From Laccaria trichodermophora (Eukaryota > Basidiomycota > Agaricomycetes > Agaricales > Hydnangiaceae): 64,000 nucleotides of DNA. The stretch lies in assembly GCA_018417955.1 (NCBI GenBank), contig JACTVC010000025.1, forward strand, positions 496,001 to 560,000, written 5' to 3'. Both the position numbers and the translations under genes were made by a program. Within the stretch, counting starts at the first letter, position 1. Every line of letters begins with the position of its first letter. A model generated the notes under the pieces. That model did no database searches. It saw nothing but the letters and a program-made list of their open reading frames with translations, and was not told the origin of the DNA. Positions 10,510 through 22,878 of this stretch are shown piece after piece.

Positions 10510-10672
10510 GTATCATACCATGGTACTAGTTGGCAAAAACAAAACAATACCACCCACTACGCTCTCTGTCGTCCAAGGCGGCAGGTCGAACGAATGCACA
10601 AGTGAGAGAAAAATCAGTCATAATGATGCTCAATACTCTGTCTGGGAGTCGAACCCAGCTTTCGCGCGTAAT
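10510..10672 (-). repeat. Dispersed repeat with tRNA 3'-half (B-box), copy 2
   Basis: Second copy of the element at 1358-1580, slightly shorter. It shares GTTGGCAAAAACAA, ACCACCCACT, CGAATGCACAAG and the terminal tRNA-like T-arm with its B-box. It sits just upstream of the BEACH gene. Confidence 0.5.
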
Positions 10673-10886
10673 TCGACATCAGGCCCAATGAGACATGGCA
10701 GGCGCGTATACTGACCGATATATTAACAGAGATGGTTGAAAGAGGGTCTACATTTGAAGTGTCGTTGTACTAGGTGTTTCTGAGCGCGAGACTTGGGCGT
10801 GTAACAAATGAGACGTTGACGTGCGACCAAACCGCGCTTGATCTCAAACCACGGTGACCATGATCGCCAAACGGTCATAATTCAAA

Positions 10887-13800
10887 ATGCTCCAAACCCT
10901 TCTCTCACCCCTCCGCAGTCGATTCGACTTGTCTCCAAAGACACCAACAACAGCCCAATCCCCCAAAGAACATGAACAAATACAAAGTCCAGAAGACTTT
11001 GCCCGGGACGTGTTAGTCGAGCTCATGAGGAGTGCAGTTGAGAATCTCAAAAGGGCGGATAGCGAGCGGGCAAAGTGTGAGGTGCGTTGGAAGTTGCAGG
11101 CGGTGGGAGATTTAACTGACGATTTGTTTCAGGTATTGGTTGAGATACAGCGGATAATGCTGCAAGACGAGGTTACGAAGAACGTGTTTCGCGAGATGGA
11201 CGGGTTCTTGGTGTTGATGAGCGTGCTTTCGACGATACAGGACCACCACCAGGATGATGACCACACGGCCGCGATAGAAACTACGCGACTCGTCTTTGTC
11301 GTTTTGGCAGAGGCGATGACTGACCACTCGGAGAACTCTGATTTTTTTAGGGTACGTACGTTCATATCAATGGTTCCTACACACGCTAACGCGTTTGCAC
11401 ACAGAACAGACTGGGATACGAGTCCCTCGGAATCGCACTTCAAGGCCTAGTATCAGATCCCAAAACGGTAGATGAAACCATGGGGTTCCTCCTTTCCCTC
11501 GCCTTGTCGGACTTTTCCCTCTCAGGGCTCTTCACCAGCATCCGCGGTGCACAGGGGGACGATCTCGAAGTCCGGCTCGCAGAGTTCCAGTCGCGCTTAG
11601 GCACAATACACCGTCCAGAGGTCATCCGCATCCTTTGGGACCTAGCGTTCCGCGATACGACGTCGATACGCTACGGAATGTTCAAGTTGTTTGAAGAGCT
11701 GTTTTATGTCAGTCACCGGAATCAGGGTGTTTTGTCAGGGTTGGGTCTGGTGAAGTCAGTCTTTACGCGCTTTATCGAGACGAGGGGCGATGAGAGCGTT
11801 TCGGAGAAGGAGCGCCATGTTTTGCAGAAGGTGTTGAGAAGGTTGTTGGATATGGGCGCGACGACCTCTGAGGCCAGGCGGATTTTCCAACAGGCGGTTA
11901 AGGGTGATGAGACGTTGGATGGGGAAATGTTGGACGTGATTAGGTTTGGGATGAAGAGCCGTTGGCTGCAACATTTTTCGATGGAGTCTTCTGCGGCGTT
12001 GGTTGTGAGTGACGATAAGTTCAAGGGCTTGCCGGCGGGTGGCTTGACGGTCATGGCGCGTACACGTCTTTCGTTCGATAAATAACTCCACTCACTCGCG
12101 AAAATAGATGTGGATCTGGGTCGCTGGGCTGCCAAAACGCGGAAATTACGCCCTATTCACAGTTGAAGTGCCCACTCGCGTCCTCCTCCAACTTTCCCTC
12201 CGGCCAGATGGAAAGCTAGAGTTGTTGTCTTCGGGACATGCAGAACCAGCCACATTCGCGTCAACAACCCTACGCAAATCTCGCTGGACCCATCTTGCGC
12301 TGGTACACTATCCCGTTCGAGGAACTAATCCATGCATCCGTATGCCCCTCTTGCCCCCATGCGTTGATTCGTACTTCTCATGTTAATCACAGGCCTCTTC
12401 GTCGATGGCGCATTGTGCGACATGTTAAGCTGGCCGTACCCCAAACCTGAGTTTGCTTTTCAGCAAGGCACATACACCATAGGCGACACGAGCGAAGCGG
12501 CGCAAATGAGCTGGTGTTTGGCGTCAGCGTACCTCCTCGCCACGCCACTTGGTACGTATCCAAGTCATTGCTCGTTGTCGTCCTTCTCTTACCATACCCT
12601 CTCACAGGCGACGATCTCCCACGACTAGTCCACCATCTGGGACCCCGCTACTCTGGCCCATTCCAAGATCCTACACTGATCAAGTTCCTCACATATGACG
12701 CTTCCACGTCACTGAACATGTTCTTAACGAACGCAACCAAAACCTCGGATGTATCTCCCCTGATGAAAGCAGTCAAGAATGGCCTTGGGGTTCCCGAGTC
12801 CCTCTTCGTATTTTCACTCTCTGCAAGCGATTGTACCGCGTCTGGGCAAAATACCGCGGTTCCCGTGAAGGGGTTGTTGAAGGATGTAGAGAGCCGAGGA
12901 AACGTGTTCACTGTCAAGGCGACGACGTTGGATATGGCCCTTTGGAAGATTGGAGGTGCGGCTGTGGCATTGCGTTTGGTTCAACTCGCGCAGGTATATT
13001 TCGTTTGTTTCTACGGTTGTATAAGCTTTTTGTTGATTGATGGTGGTGGAAATGTAGACATCGCATGAGATTTCGAGGACTTTGGGGATATTGATGGATG
13101 GGTTGAAGAACAATTGGCAGAATTCGGAGGATATGGAGCGGCTTCGTATGTCCTCTCTCTTTTGTGGCCACCAACTAATCTGAGCTGACACCGTTGTTTT
13201 TTGTAGGTGGGTACGAGATTTTGGCGGATATACTTCGCGGCAAAGCGCAGGCGATCAACTTGACGGCGTTTGAGACGCTTTTTGAGTTTTTGGGACTCAA
13301 CTTCAGTTCACCAGAGTACGTTGTTCCTTTGGATGGAATAACTGTCTCTTGAACTTTTTGCGTTCTGCAGGTACTCAACCGTGACGAATCTTGTGGCTTA
13401 CAAAGCCATTGCTCTTGATTTCGAACTATGGTCGCGTTCTCGAAAGGAAATTCAGCGTAGCCATCTCGAGCATTTCACCCTTTTGGTTCAGACGAGCCGA
13501 TATAGAGCTTTCAATGTGAAGCAACGAATGGCGAAGATGGGGTTGGTTCGAAAGCTCTTGTTTGCGTTGCAAGCGGAGTGGTACTCTCAGGAGACGCTTC
13601 CTTACGCTATTGAGGCTTTGAAAGTTACAAGTCAAGCCAATTTTACCAAGGACGATACTATCAAGCCCCTTGTTTCTTATCTTGCTGCCAATCTCCACGA
13701 AGGTTCGTCCTTCTTTGTAAAACATTACATTTTACTCCTCAACGGCGCTACATCTAGGACAAAGTGATAGCACCTCGCCCCATTCAATCCTTTCCCGCTT

Positions 13801-16800
13801 CGAGTTCAAGAATCCGCGAGAAAAAGCAGAACAGATTCTCGAATTGCTCATCTCAACGCTAGCCATCCCCACTCATTACGCCAAGTTCGTTGCGGCTCTT
13901 CCCTTGACTAGGATTTGCCTGCTGCTGCTCGGGGATCGCCCATCGTCCCTGGTCGCGACGCAGATCCTGAGGCTGATTTGTATCAGCATTAATACGTCGT
14001 CGTCTTTCAGCCGCAAGTTTGAGTTGGTTGGGGGGTGGAGTGTTCTAAAGACTGTTTTGCCTTTGAGTTGGGACCCGGCTGTCAACGAAGCGGCTTTCAA
14101 CCTCCTTCTTGGAAGGCTTGATAAGAAAGCTGACGAGCGCCGGGATGACGTCGTGTCGTGTCCCCCCATCGTCCCCACCATAATTTCTGCGTTGCACTCG
14201 GGCCTTGTTTCTGTTGCAGCTAGCTGCCATGCTGACGAAGGTACGTGACTTTTTTCCCTGCATGCAATGTGTGGCTAACGGGGCAACTTGCAGTTTCCCA
14301 TCAGCTGTCATGGGAAACGGAAACGACGATGGAGATCCTGGTGGAAGACATGATGAATCTTCATGCATCAAGTGCAACTTTCCGCGAAATTTTTAGATCT
14401 CAACAGACTACGCAACTCTTCATCGAAGCTTACAAAGCATACGTCTCCAAACTTTCGTCTGCCAATCACATCAACCAATGGAACACTCGCATATTAGACA
14501 AAATTACACATTTTGCGTTAGCACTTGCTTTAGACAACGCGGTTGCGGGACAACAAAAGCGAGAGGTTTGTCTTTGCTTGTTGTGTTTCCTGTGATTCTC
14601 TTCTTGATCTGCCGTTTTTTAGATTTTGAATACTATACAATCCGCAGAAATTATCCTCAACCCAGCAGCTGACAAGACGCTCATCGACCCGAGCTTGATT
14701 CACATGTCGGACAGTCGCACTGTTCGCCAGCGCATTGCGTCCGCCCGGTTTAGTATGCAAGTTGGCGAAAGGACGGTGATCAAAACCATCACGAGGATGG
14801 GAGAATGGCGCCGGACGATCCAGGTCTCTGAGAAGAAGCGGTTGCGAAAGACTATCTTGGACTTGTACGCTTTAATTGAAGTTGGTGTTGTGGGATTATG
14901 GTTCTGATTATGGATTTAGGAGAGAACATCGTCGACAGGTTTCTCGGCTCCAGGAATGGACGAACTTGCTGACTTCGGAAAGAGGTTTGTGGCCGCACCC
15001 GGAACCGCGATTGTGGAGGCTGGATGAAACTGAGGGACCGCATCGCATCAGGTGTGTACCCTCGTTTTCTGCCCCGCACGTTATCTAAAGACAATGCAGG
15101 AAGAAGTTGGAACCCCAAAATGACAAGAACCCTTGTTCGCGAGTGGACGCCCTCGAACAAGGGATACGTGATGTTCAGCAACCAGATTCAGACTCCAACT
15201 CCGTAATACAGGCAGAGGTCCCTCCTTGGGCAGAGTCGTACGAAATCTCTTCAACTGATATGGAAGGTTCGTTCAAAGCATGGCTTTACATCCTTCAAAG
15301 CTGACTTTTTGTTTTAGAACGTCAACTGGCTGAAGATATCGTCGATGACAAGCTTCGTAGAGTCCGGCACGAGTTAGAGCCCGGAGACGTCATCGAGGCT
15401 GTTGGAACCGTGGCTCGTGTGGTTGGTGTAGATTCATCCCGTTCGTTCAAAGTTATTTTCGTTTTGGTTGAGGCTAAGCATGTATTGCTTTAAAGCGGGA
15501 TTGCTCATCATCGGTCGAACTCACATATATATGCTTGACGGCGTTGTCGAAAATGACGATGGAGAGGTCATAGATGCTCACGACGCACCGAAAAGGCTGC
15601 TCTTCATTCCTGGAAGCCTTGTCGAATTGGACGGCCCTCAGAGAGCTCAGAGATGGTTTGTTGTCTCTCTTTTTACAATCTGATGGAGATCTTTACATTG
15701 CATGTTAGGGCTCATCACCAAATCTCAACATGCAGCGACAAAAAGTTCCTGTTCCGTGATGTCGCGTGAGTTTGGTTTTACACTTGAAGTAACGCGTCAT
15801 TGCTTACCATTTCCCCTAGCTTAGAGATATACTTCAAAGACAGCCGGTCTCTGCTCCTCGTGTTCCTAGACAAGAAACGACGCCAAGACATGGATCAACA
15901 TTTATACGCCATAATAAATCGTAACAGCTCAGATCCAGGACTTTCCTCTGCACCGTTGCGAACGCCTCTTTATCGCATGGGTTCACGGATGCTTTCTACT
16001 TTCCGCGCGGATGAGCTGTCATCTGCGACGAGAAAATGGCAGGCAAGGGAAATCAGCAATGTAAGTTCGTTTGAGAGCATAAAAGAACGTGGATGCTAAT
16101 GTGAACGTCAGTATACGTACCTCAGCATCCTCAATCAAATCTCAGGCCGGACTCCAAGCGACGCAACACAATACCCAGTTTTTCGTATGTCGTGGCTGTT
16201 CTCTTTTTTTTCTTTGGTTTACAAGTCAACGCTAGCTTGGGTACTCAGCGATTACACGTCACAGACATTGGATCTAACATCACCTGATTCCTATCGAGAG
16301 TAAGTCTTATTTCAAACGTATATTGTTATTTTTGACAACTGTCATAGTCTTACAAAACCCATGGGAGCTTTGACCCCCGCTCAGCGCGAAGCTGCGGAAA
16401 CGAAGTATGAGAGCTTGAAGAGTGTGAGAGAAGAACCATTTCACTATGGAACGCACTTTAGCTCCTCTATGATCGTTTGCCATTTCCTCATCAGACTGGC
16501 TCCGTTCACGAATATGTTTAAAACTTTGCAAGGAGGAGATTGGGATTTACCTGATCGTCTTTTCAGGTATAGTATCCTCTATGTCACCTGTGCAACCAAT
16601 ACTAACATTGAATCCCAGTGATCTACCGAGAGCGTATCTTTCTGCCGCGGAAGATGTCCGTGGTGACGTTCGAGAACTCATTCCTGAGTTCTTCACTTGC
16701 CCAGAGTAGGAGGGGTTCTGGCCACAATCACTCAAGGCTCATTCATTCGTTAGGTTCCTTGAAAACTCGCAGAACTTGGATTTCGGTGTTCAACAGCAAA

Positions 16801-18475
16801 CTGGCGAACGGATCCACGACGTCAAGTTACCTCCATGGGCTAGACAAGACCCGTTGTTGTTCATTGTCATGAACAGAAGAGTGCGTACTCCTGTTACTCG
16901 TGCGTTTGGTCGTTGGGTTAAGTTCCTATTCCAGGCTTTGGAGAGCTCGTACGTCAGTGAACATCTCCCTGCGTGGATCGATCTTATCTGGGGCTACAAC
17001 CAACGTGATGCTGCTTCGCTGAACGTCTTCCACCCATTGTCCTATGAAGGCTCGATCGGTACGTACGGTGCCATACAACCTGACCACTGAAGGCCAACTT
17101 CTCTATCTAGACCTCGACAACATTGAAGACGACCTCGAGCGCGAAGCTACAGTCGGTATCATCCATAATTGTGAGCTTCCATTCTTAGTTTACACACCCA
17201 CACCAACCGACCACTATACTAGTTGGGCAAACTCCACGCAAGCTGTTCACAGCCCCACATCCTGAACGTTTCCACCATGGTTTGGTGACACTTCCGATCG
17301 GTACGCTACACGGTATCGAAGAAGATCCGCATCTGCTCGTTCAAGCACCACGCTGTTTTAAAGGTCAGGATTAGCAATGTTCACTCTTCGCATGTGGCTG
17401 ACCGTGCTCGTAACAAAGATTTGGGGCCAACCGTCGCTGTACGAGAGCTGGTCCTGGATCCTATTTCGGAACGGATGGTGCCATGCCCAGAGGGTGTGCT
17501 CTGTGTTCCGCAGTACCCGCTTGAGCAGGTCGAATGGAGACCAGGAAGTACGGAGCTGCGTGTCGTAGTAGATAACAAAGTAGGTCTCCAAAATCTCTTT
17601 TGTTCACATCCTGACTCGTTGTTCAGGTCGTCCAGGTCGTAGAAAATGCGTTCTGTAACTGTGCGACGTTTGCGGATTCCGCGAATCTCATAACGGGCTC
17701 AAGCGATTACACCGTTCGATTGTGGAAAGTCAGCCGTCCGAACGGGGGTTCTTCCGGAGGCGTACACATTTCGTTGTCGAACATCATGCGAATCCATACG
17801 GACGAGGTGGTTTCCGTTGCTGCGTCTAGGGCATGGTCTTTGGTCGTTAGTGGATCGAAAGATGGCAGTGCAGCTATATGGGATCTTAATCGTGGCATGT
17901 ATGTCAGATCCATTTGGCACGGGGAGGGCGGGGAATTTACGACCGTCAACTTGGTTGCGATCAACGAGAGTACTGTGAGCGCTTCTTCCTGCGAATATTT
18001 GGATGATACTGATGATGTTTACGTAGGGTTACATCGCGACTTGCTCGCGTTTGAAACTCTGTCTGCATACTATCAACGCTCAGCATATAGCAACGCTGGA
18101 CCTTACCACAACGCCATCTTACTCAAGACTGGTCCCTACCATTACGGCTATGGCGTTCCATGAACGCGACTACTCCTACCTTGGGGTGCTGGCAACTGGA
18201 GGCCCTGATGGTACCATCACCTTGCGGACCTGGACAGCTGACGGAACTCCAGAAGGAGAGAAGGCACAATGGGAGTTCCTTGCTATTCGAACTATGAAAG
18301 CTAGAATGGGGGGACGAGGGATACATCGGCCTCCGAGCATCACTGCGTTGAAGTTCCTTGGGTAAGTGGTTTGGTTGACTCGCTTCGTCTTTTGTTTGAC
18401 TGAGCTCGGAACAGGGAACAAATGTATCATGGGGAAGAGACTGGGAAGTCTTTTGTGTGGACCTTCCCCGAGTGA
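10887..18475 (+). CDS. BEACH-WD40 domain protein (BPH1/LvsA/WDFY3-like)
   Basis: A large scaffold protein of the BEACH family, which acts in membrane trafficking and vacuole, lysosome or autophagy functions. Many short introns. Start ATG 10887 ([20 protein letters not shown]). Order along the gene: long alpha-helical N-terminal region (10.9-12.1 kb); concanavalin A-like domain (about 12.1-12.7 kb, [29 protein letters not shown]); further helical region; PH-BEACH (about 15.2-16.0 kb, [21 protein letters not shown]); BEACH domain (16.05-17.2 kb, [56 protein letters not shown]); WD40 repeats (17.65-18.47 kb, [22 protein letters not shown]). The last exon, 18415-18475, ends FVWTFPE-stop. I saw no frameshift in the conserved exons. 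Fragments of both gene ends are duplicated nearby. Confidence 0.9.
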
Positions 18476-19331
18476 TATTGGTGGTTTGACTTTTTGCATA
18501 TTTTTTTTGGACTTTTTCATCGCTTCACGCTTTGTTCGTCATACTTGCTATCGCACACCTGTAAATTATTTGGCATCTAACCTCTAGTATCTCTACTCAA
18601 CTATAGTAACATTTTACACCCGATGTGACCTGAGTTGAATGGAGGACACAAGGTGTAGATGCTCTGCAACAGCATGGACGAGTTCCTTTCTGCCTGTACA
18701 ACCAGTACGGTACAACACGCAAGAAAGTCTGAATACTCCAAACGGATCAATGTCCAGATAGTCCACCACGCAAAGCATCATCTACAAGCCCAAGGAGCTC
18801 GAATCCGCTCTCTGCCGCCTGTTAGACACGTCCATACACGTGTTTGAAGCCCTGCATACCCAATGCATACCGCGGCGCGACATTGTCCTAAGAAGGTCAC
18901 CCTCATGGACAGCAATAAGCGTGCAGGTTCTCCACACTCCGAGCTTATGGTTCAGTGGACTTCACGTTCCGCCTGACTGTGTTCTTCCCGTAGAATGAAT
19001 ACCTTCGTGCGAGGCCCGGGGGGATACCTGGGTGGGTGGCGAGGTGGGATCGGTGACGGACATTCCGCCGGGCATATGGACGTAGCAGCAGGAGAGCTCG
19101 AGCTCGATGACCCCGCGAATTTGACGCGTTGCACACGGTATACTTAGTTGCTACAACAGAATTGTCAGAGCGTACACAGCAGCTGTATGAACCATCCACA
19201 TACCTTCCTTTTTGAGAAACCTGGCTATAAACCTTGTCAGCCACGATCACTGAGTCACGTATGTTTAAACGGACCCGTCGCAGCTGCCCACCTTTTGACG
19301 CCGGACAGTCTGTACCAGTACCAGTACCACC
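18476..19331. other. Intergenic, 3' of BEACH gene
   Basis: The first ~220 bp (BEACH 3' UTR) recur at 20590-20785, and 18940-19145 is similar to 19925-20110. No coding exon stays in frame between those copies. Confidence 0.45.
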
Positions 19332-19673
19332 ATGTCTGATCCTGGTCCCCTCGAAGGTGCAGGCAGTTCCGACGTAGGCCCAGCAACCCCGTATGCCACT
19401 GATATTTGGTCAGTGTTCACTTCTACATCTGCCCACCCATGCTCATGAGATCTGCTGCTGCACAAGGATTCCGTTTCTGGAAATTCTGGTGCGTGTACAC
19501 TTTGGCGTCGATCAATTTTTTTCCCTTCTGCTCACATCACGGTGGGACATCGGAAGATGCAGGTTCAAGAGGAAGAGAATAGGAAGAGGGAAGAGGCCCA
19601 GGGAGGGGGACAGAAAAAGGATGGGAAGAAAAAGAGGACGAAGAGGAAGAGGACGAAGAGGAACAGGGGATGA
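19332..19673 (+). CDS. Small hypothetical protein with Lys/Arg-rich tail (69 aa, three exons)
   Basis: Not recognised. A consistent gene model is 19332-19408, 19467-19488 and 19563-19673, with donors GTCAGT and GTGCGT and acceptors CACAAG and ATGCAG. It reads MSDPGPLEGAGSS..., then WIPFLEILVQEEENRKREE, and ends with a highly basic run of KKKR and RTKRKR units before TGA. The N-terminus is small and polar, the middle is a short amphipathic segment, and the tail would bind nucleic acid or membranes or direct nuclear import. Support is only the coherent splicing; the purine-rich tail could instead be simple-sequence DNA. Confidence 0.35.
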
Positions 19674-20477
19674 TGGGAAGGGATAGAGGAGGAGGAGATC
19701 CAACGCCTCCGAGTCCGCTGCCAGCTCGGTGCACAAATTTGTTGGGAGGTCGTCTCGAAAGTCGTGGGGTCGCAGGTAACAGATGTAGACGTTGAGGAGA
19801 GAGGGAGAGAAAAGAAAGAGGAGAATTTTAATGAAGAGGATGAAGGGTAGCAGAAGACAATGTTCGGAAGACCTTTTATATAACAAATATTGAAATACTT
19901 AAATTGATGAGTGAGAGAACATCCTTTCATGAGCGGTCAGAAAGCGTACCGGGTTCCTCTGAGGTGTTCACGTTCCGCCCGGCAGCGTTCTTCCCGCCAA
20001 ATGGATACCTTCCTACGATGGGTTGGCGAGGCGGGATCGGTGACAGACGTTGCTCAGCAGCACATGGACGTGGCAGCTGGAGACCTTGTGGATTTATCGT
20101 GTCGAGTACGGTATATTTGTCTGCACATCACATCGCAAGAAGAATGTCACGTCGATGGGCAAGATACTGGCTGGATACTAGAACGAGAGCAAGAACTGAT
20201 GTTGATGGAAAAAGTGTATGCGTCGTCAGGAAATACCCTGGCCATCTACGTTGTCACTGCGTGCTGAGGACGTCGTTGTGAGTGTCGAACAGTGCTTCCA
20301 ACCCGACATTGCGACCTTGCCTAATCTTCCTGCTCGAGTCCGGCCTCTGCGTGATTGGGTCCTGCGGGCTGTGCAGAGATATGGCGAAGATATGGCTGCC
20401 CCAGCGATGGATGGTGTACTTAGTTGACGGCAGGAGGAGTCCGGTAGATTCGGGGTTCGTTGAGAGCATAAGCTGCA

Positions 20478-20785
20478 TTCGTCTTTTGTCTGGTTGAGCT
20501 CGGTTGGGACAGGGAACAAATGTATCATGGGGAAGAGACGGGAAAGTCTTTTGTGTGGACTCAGTTCCCAGAGTGATTGATGGTTTTGACTGATTGACTT
20601 CTTGCATATTTTTGTTTTGGACTTTTGAGTTGCTTCACGCTTTGTTCGTCCGTCATACCTGTAACTTTATTTGGCATTTAACCTCCAGTATCTCTGCTCA
20701 ACTATAGAAACATTTTACAGTCGATGCGCAATGCGTGTACTAGACGATCTGCAACAGCATGACTCATGGACGAGTCCTTTTCAAT
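20478..20785 (+). pseudogene. Duplicated BEACH gene 3' end with its UTR
   Basis: It matches 18385-18695: the last intron, the final exon beginning GGAACAAATGTATCATGGGG, and ~200 bp of 3' sequence down to CTGCAACAGCATG. Small indels before the stop change the last residues. Only the last exon is present, so it encodes nothing by itself. Confidence 0.85.
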
Positions 20786-20826
20786 TGATCTCACCAGCTT
20801 CAACGTTTCTATCTTCAAAGCTTCCA

Positions 20827-21080
20827 GCTAAATGCAAAACCCTAGACACCTCGCCGAAATCTCTTGACTCCGCCTCGCTTTGTGCAAACAACCATTTGAG
20901 GAAGGAAGCGAGCACGAATGACGCAAGTCCTCCACCAACTCAGGTATATGTCATGTAATGGAGTGCTCCACGCTCCACTGATTGAGGTTATTATTGAGCC
21001 AAATGCGGTTGTTTGCACAAAGCGAGGCGGACACCAGAAATTTTCCGGAGGTGTCTAGGGTTTTGCATTTAGCTGTCAAG
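20827..21080. repeat. Imperfect inverted repeat, ~80-bp arms
   Basis: GCTAAATGCAAAACCCTAGA near 20827 and its reverse complement near 21060, extending through CCGCCTCGCTTTGTGCAAAC. The spacer is about 95 bp. It could extrude as a hairpin or be the remnant of a foldback element. Confidence 0.7.
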
Positions 21081-21423
21081 CTTCAAGCTTTAGCTTTAAT
21101 CTTCACGAGCTTCAGGCCCGACATTGCGACCTGGGCGCCTGCCTTGAGTTCTGATCGATCCCAAATTGATCCGTTCCTCTAATCTAATCTCGCGAACTTG
21201 TTCTTTTCTATGTAGTTTCAACGATTATGTATCCTTCAGCTTCAACGCTTACGCAGATTCTCCCGCTTACGCATCTGCGTTAACACTTCTTAGCCAATCG
21301 CAGTCTTTCCATTCCGTTATTTTGGCCATTACTTACCGTTCCTTTGCAATCCTCATTACATAAACCCTCCGTCTTTCGTATAAAAAGCCCAGATGTGTCT
21401 CGCGTTTCAGCCGAATCATCACA

Positions 21424-22244
21424 ATGGCACCAGGCTTCCTCGCCGTGCTCTCCGAACCAGGCAATAAAGTCTCTCTTGAAAAGTTCCAAGGTTCGTTTCT
21501 TCCACCCCCTCCATCCATCCTTAATTAACCCTTCCCTCCCTCCTCATAGACTGGTACAACAACGAACACATCCCCCTCCGCCTCAACCACCTCCCCTCTT
21601 TCCTCACGGGCGCCCGCTTCTCCGCTTCGGACTCCAAATCACCACGATGGCTCGCATTATACGACATCACCTCCACCTCCGTCTTTTCCGACGACTCCTA
21701 CACAAGCTTACGATCCACCCGGAGTCAGCGCGAGGCGGATTTAGTAGCGCGGTTGGAGGTGCTTGATAGGAGGACGTGTGTCCTTCTTAAGGATTCAGGG
21801 GAGAGTGCTGTGACGACAAGTTTGGGCGCGGAGAGGCCGACGCTTTTTTTGTGTACGCATGGGTTGGATTTGGTTGTGGGCATGGGGGGTAAGGAGGATG
21901 AAGAGGCGAGGGGATGGGCTGAGCGGAGTTTTGAGGAGCTTGGGAGGGATGTGGATGGGTGGGTTCGGACGAGGGTTTTCAAGGTTCTTGATCATTCGAT
22001 GGTTGGGACGGCGGGTCAGGCATCCCCGTATTTCGTTGTTCATGGTGCGTCCCATGATCAGAGAGATGTTGTTCGTTTTGTTGACCTGGATGTATGCGCA
22101 GAATTCATGTTCCCGGCTGTATCTTTGAACACGACGTTCCGAGAGGTGGTGGACAAGCCGTTTGTGAGTGAGCTCAGAGAGTGGGTGCTTTACAAAGCGT
22201 ATCCGTCCATTGCCCAGGGGAATCTGGTGGTTGATGCGAAATGA
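21424..22244 (+). CDS. EthD-like (dimeric alpha/beta-barrel) protein, complete copy
   Basis: Two exons: 21424-21490 (MAPGFLAVLSEPGNKVSLEKFQ) and 21550-22244, joined to give DWYNNEHIPLRLNHLPSF, and ending VVDAK-stop. The Asp-Trp-Tyr-Asn-Asn-Glu-His-Ile-Pro core resembles EthD-type dimeric alpha/beta-barrel proteins (W..EH.P in the first helix); a second barrel-like half follows. About 253 aa, no signal peptide or membrane segment, so probably cytosolic. Its substrate is unknown. The whole frame is open. Degenerate relatives lie at 25285-25930 and 9672-9833. It is followed by a DUF6534 gene, as in the other cluster copies. Confidence 0.6.
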
Positions 22245-22878
22245 TGTCATTGCGACTTATAATTAACTGTATCTGGCGCTCGACGCGCCCACAAGCTAAA
22301 ATACTTACGTCCAGGAACCATACATAAACAAGTTTTTTCAAAGCCAACTTTACCTGCTTCCCCCTGCTGGATCCCCCTCCACCCTCATCTCGTCTTCTTG
22401 CCGTCGTAAGTATCCTTCTTCGGAACCACTGTAGCCTCGCGCTATCCAACGGCGACGCTCGGATCCCACTGGGTGGCAACCTATCTTCAACGGGGGTCTG
22501 GACCCAACGCTTAGACTTGTCAATTGACTGTTGATGGCCGTCACGTCTGAATAGCTATATTTTCAGCGCTAAGTACTACCAACCCTGCACTAAACTTATT
22601 CTACTCAGGGGGAGGGAACATCTCAACAATTGCCAGTGGCTTCCCTGGGGCGGCGTGCAACCCAGCTATTCGGAGACTTTTTCTATGTAGGCTCGGGGAC
22701 TCGGGGAAGTGTCAGTCAGCATATATGAACCTAGGAACATTCCCGTCGCGCTCAATACTAGATATGGCCTGCCTCTTGCTCTGACCACCGAATTTCGAGT
22801 TTACGTTCTACTTACCCCGTTATCGACAGCGGAATCCCTTCCTCGAGACCCAGGTGCCAGCCGCCAGCAACAGCCACT
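22245..22878. other. Intergenic EthD-like/DUF6534, conserved between copies
   Basis: The segment shares GGCGCTCGAC.CGCCCACAAG, GGGTCTGGACCCAACG and ATGGCCGTCAC with the equivalent intervals at 25931-26414 and 8730-9660 (inverted). This shows that the spacer was duplicated together with the genes. No coding exon seen. Confidence 0.55.

Larger units (their letters stand above)
19674..21423. other. Repeat-bearing intergenic region
   Basis: It contains 19925-20110 (like 18940-19145), a copy of the BEACH 3' end (20478-20785), an imperfect palindrome (20827-20905 against 21000-21080), and the promoter region of the EthD-like gene. No other gene supported. Confidence 0.5.

Noticed and set aside
19512..19930. 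Minus-strand frames rich in Leu, Phe, Pro and Ser over a purine-rich tract
   Set aside because: Low-complexity antisense of the GGAAGAGGA-type tract.
20982..21182. Possible CRISPR-like or other spaced repeat array
   Set aside because: Only one inverted pair is present; this is a eukaryotic nuclear sequence with a single palindrome.
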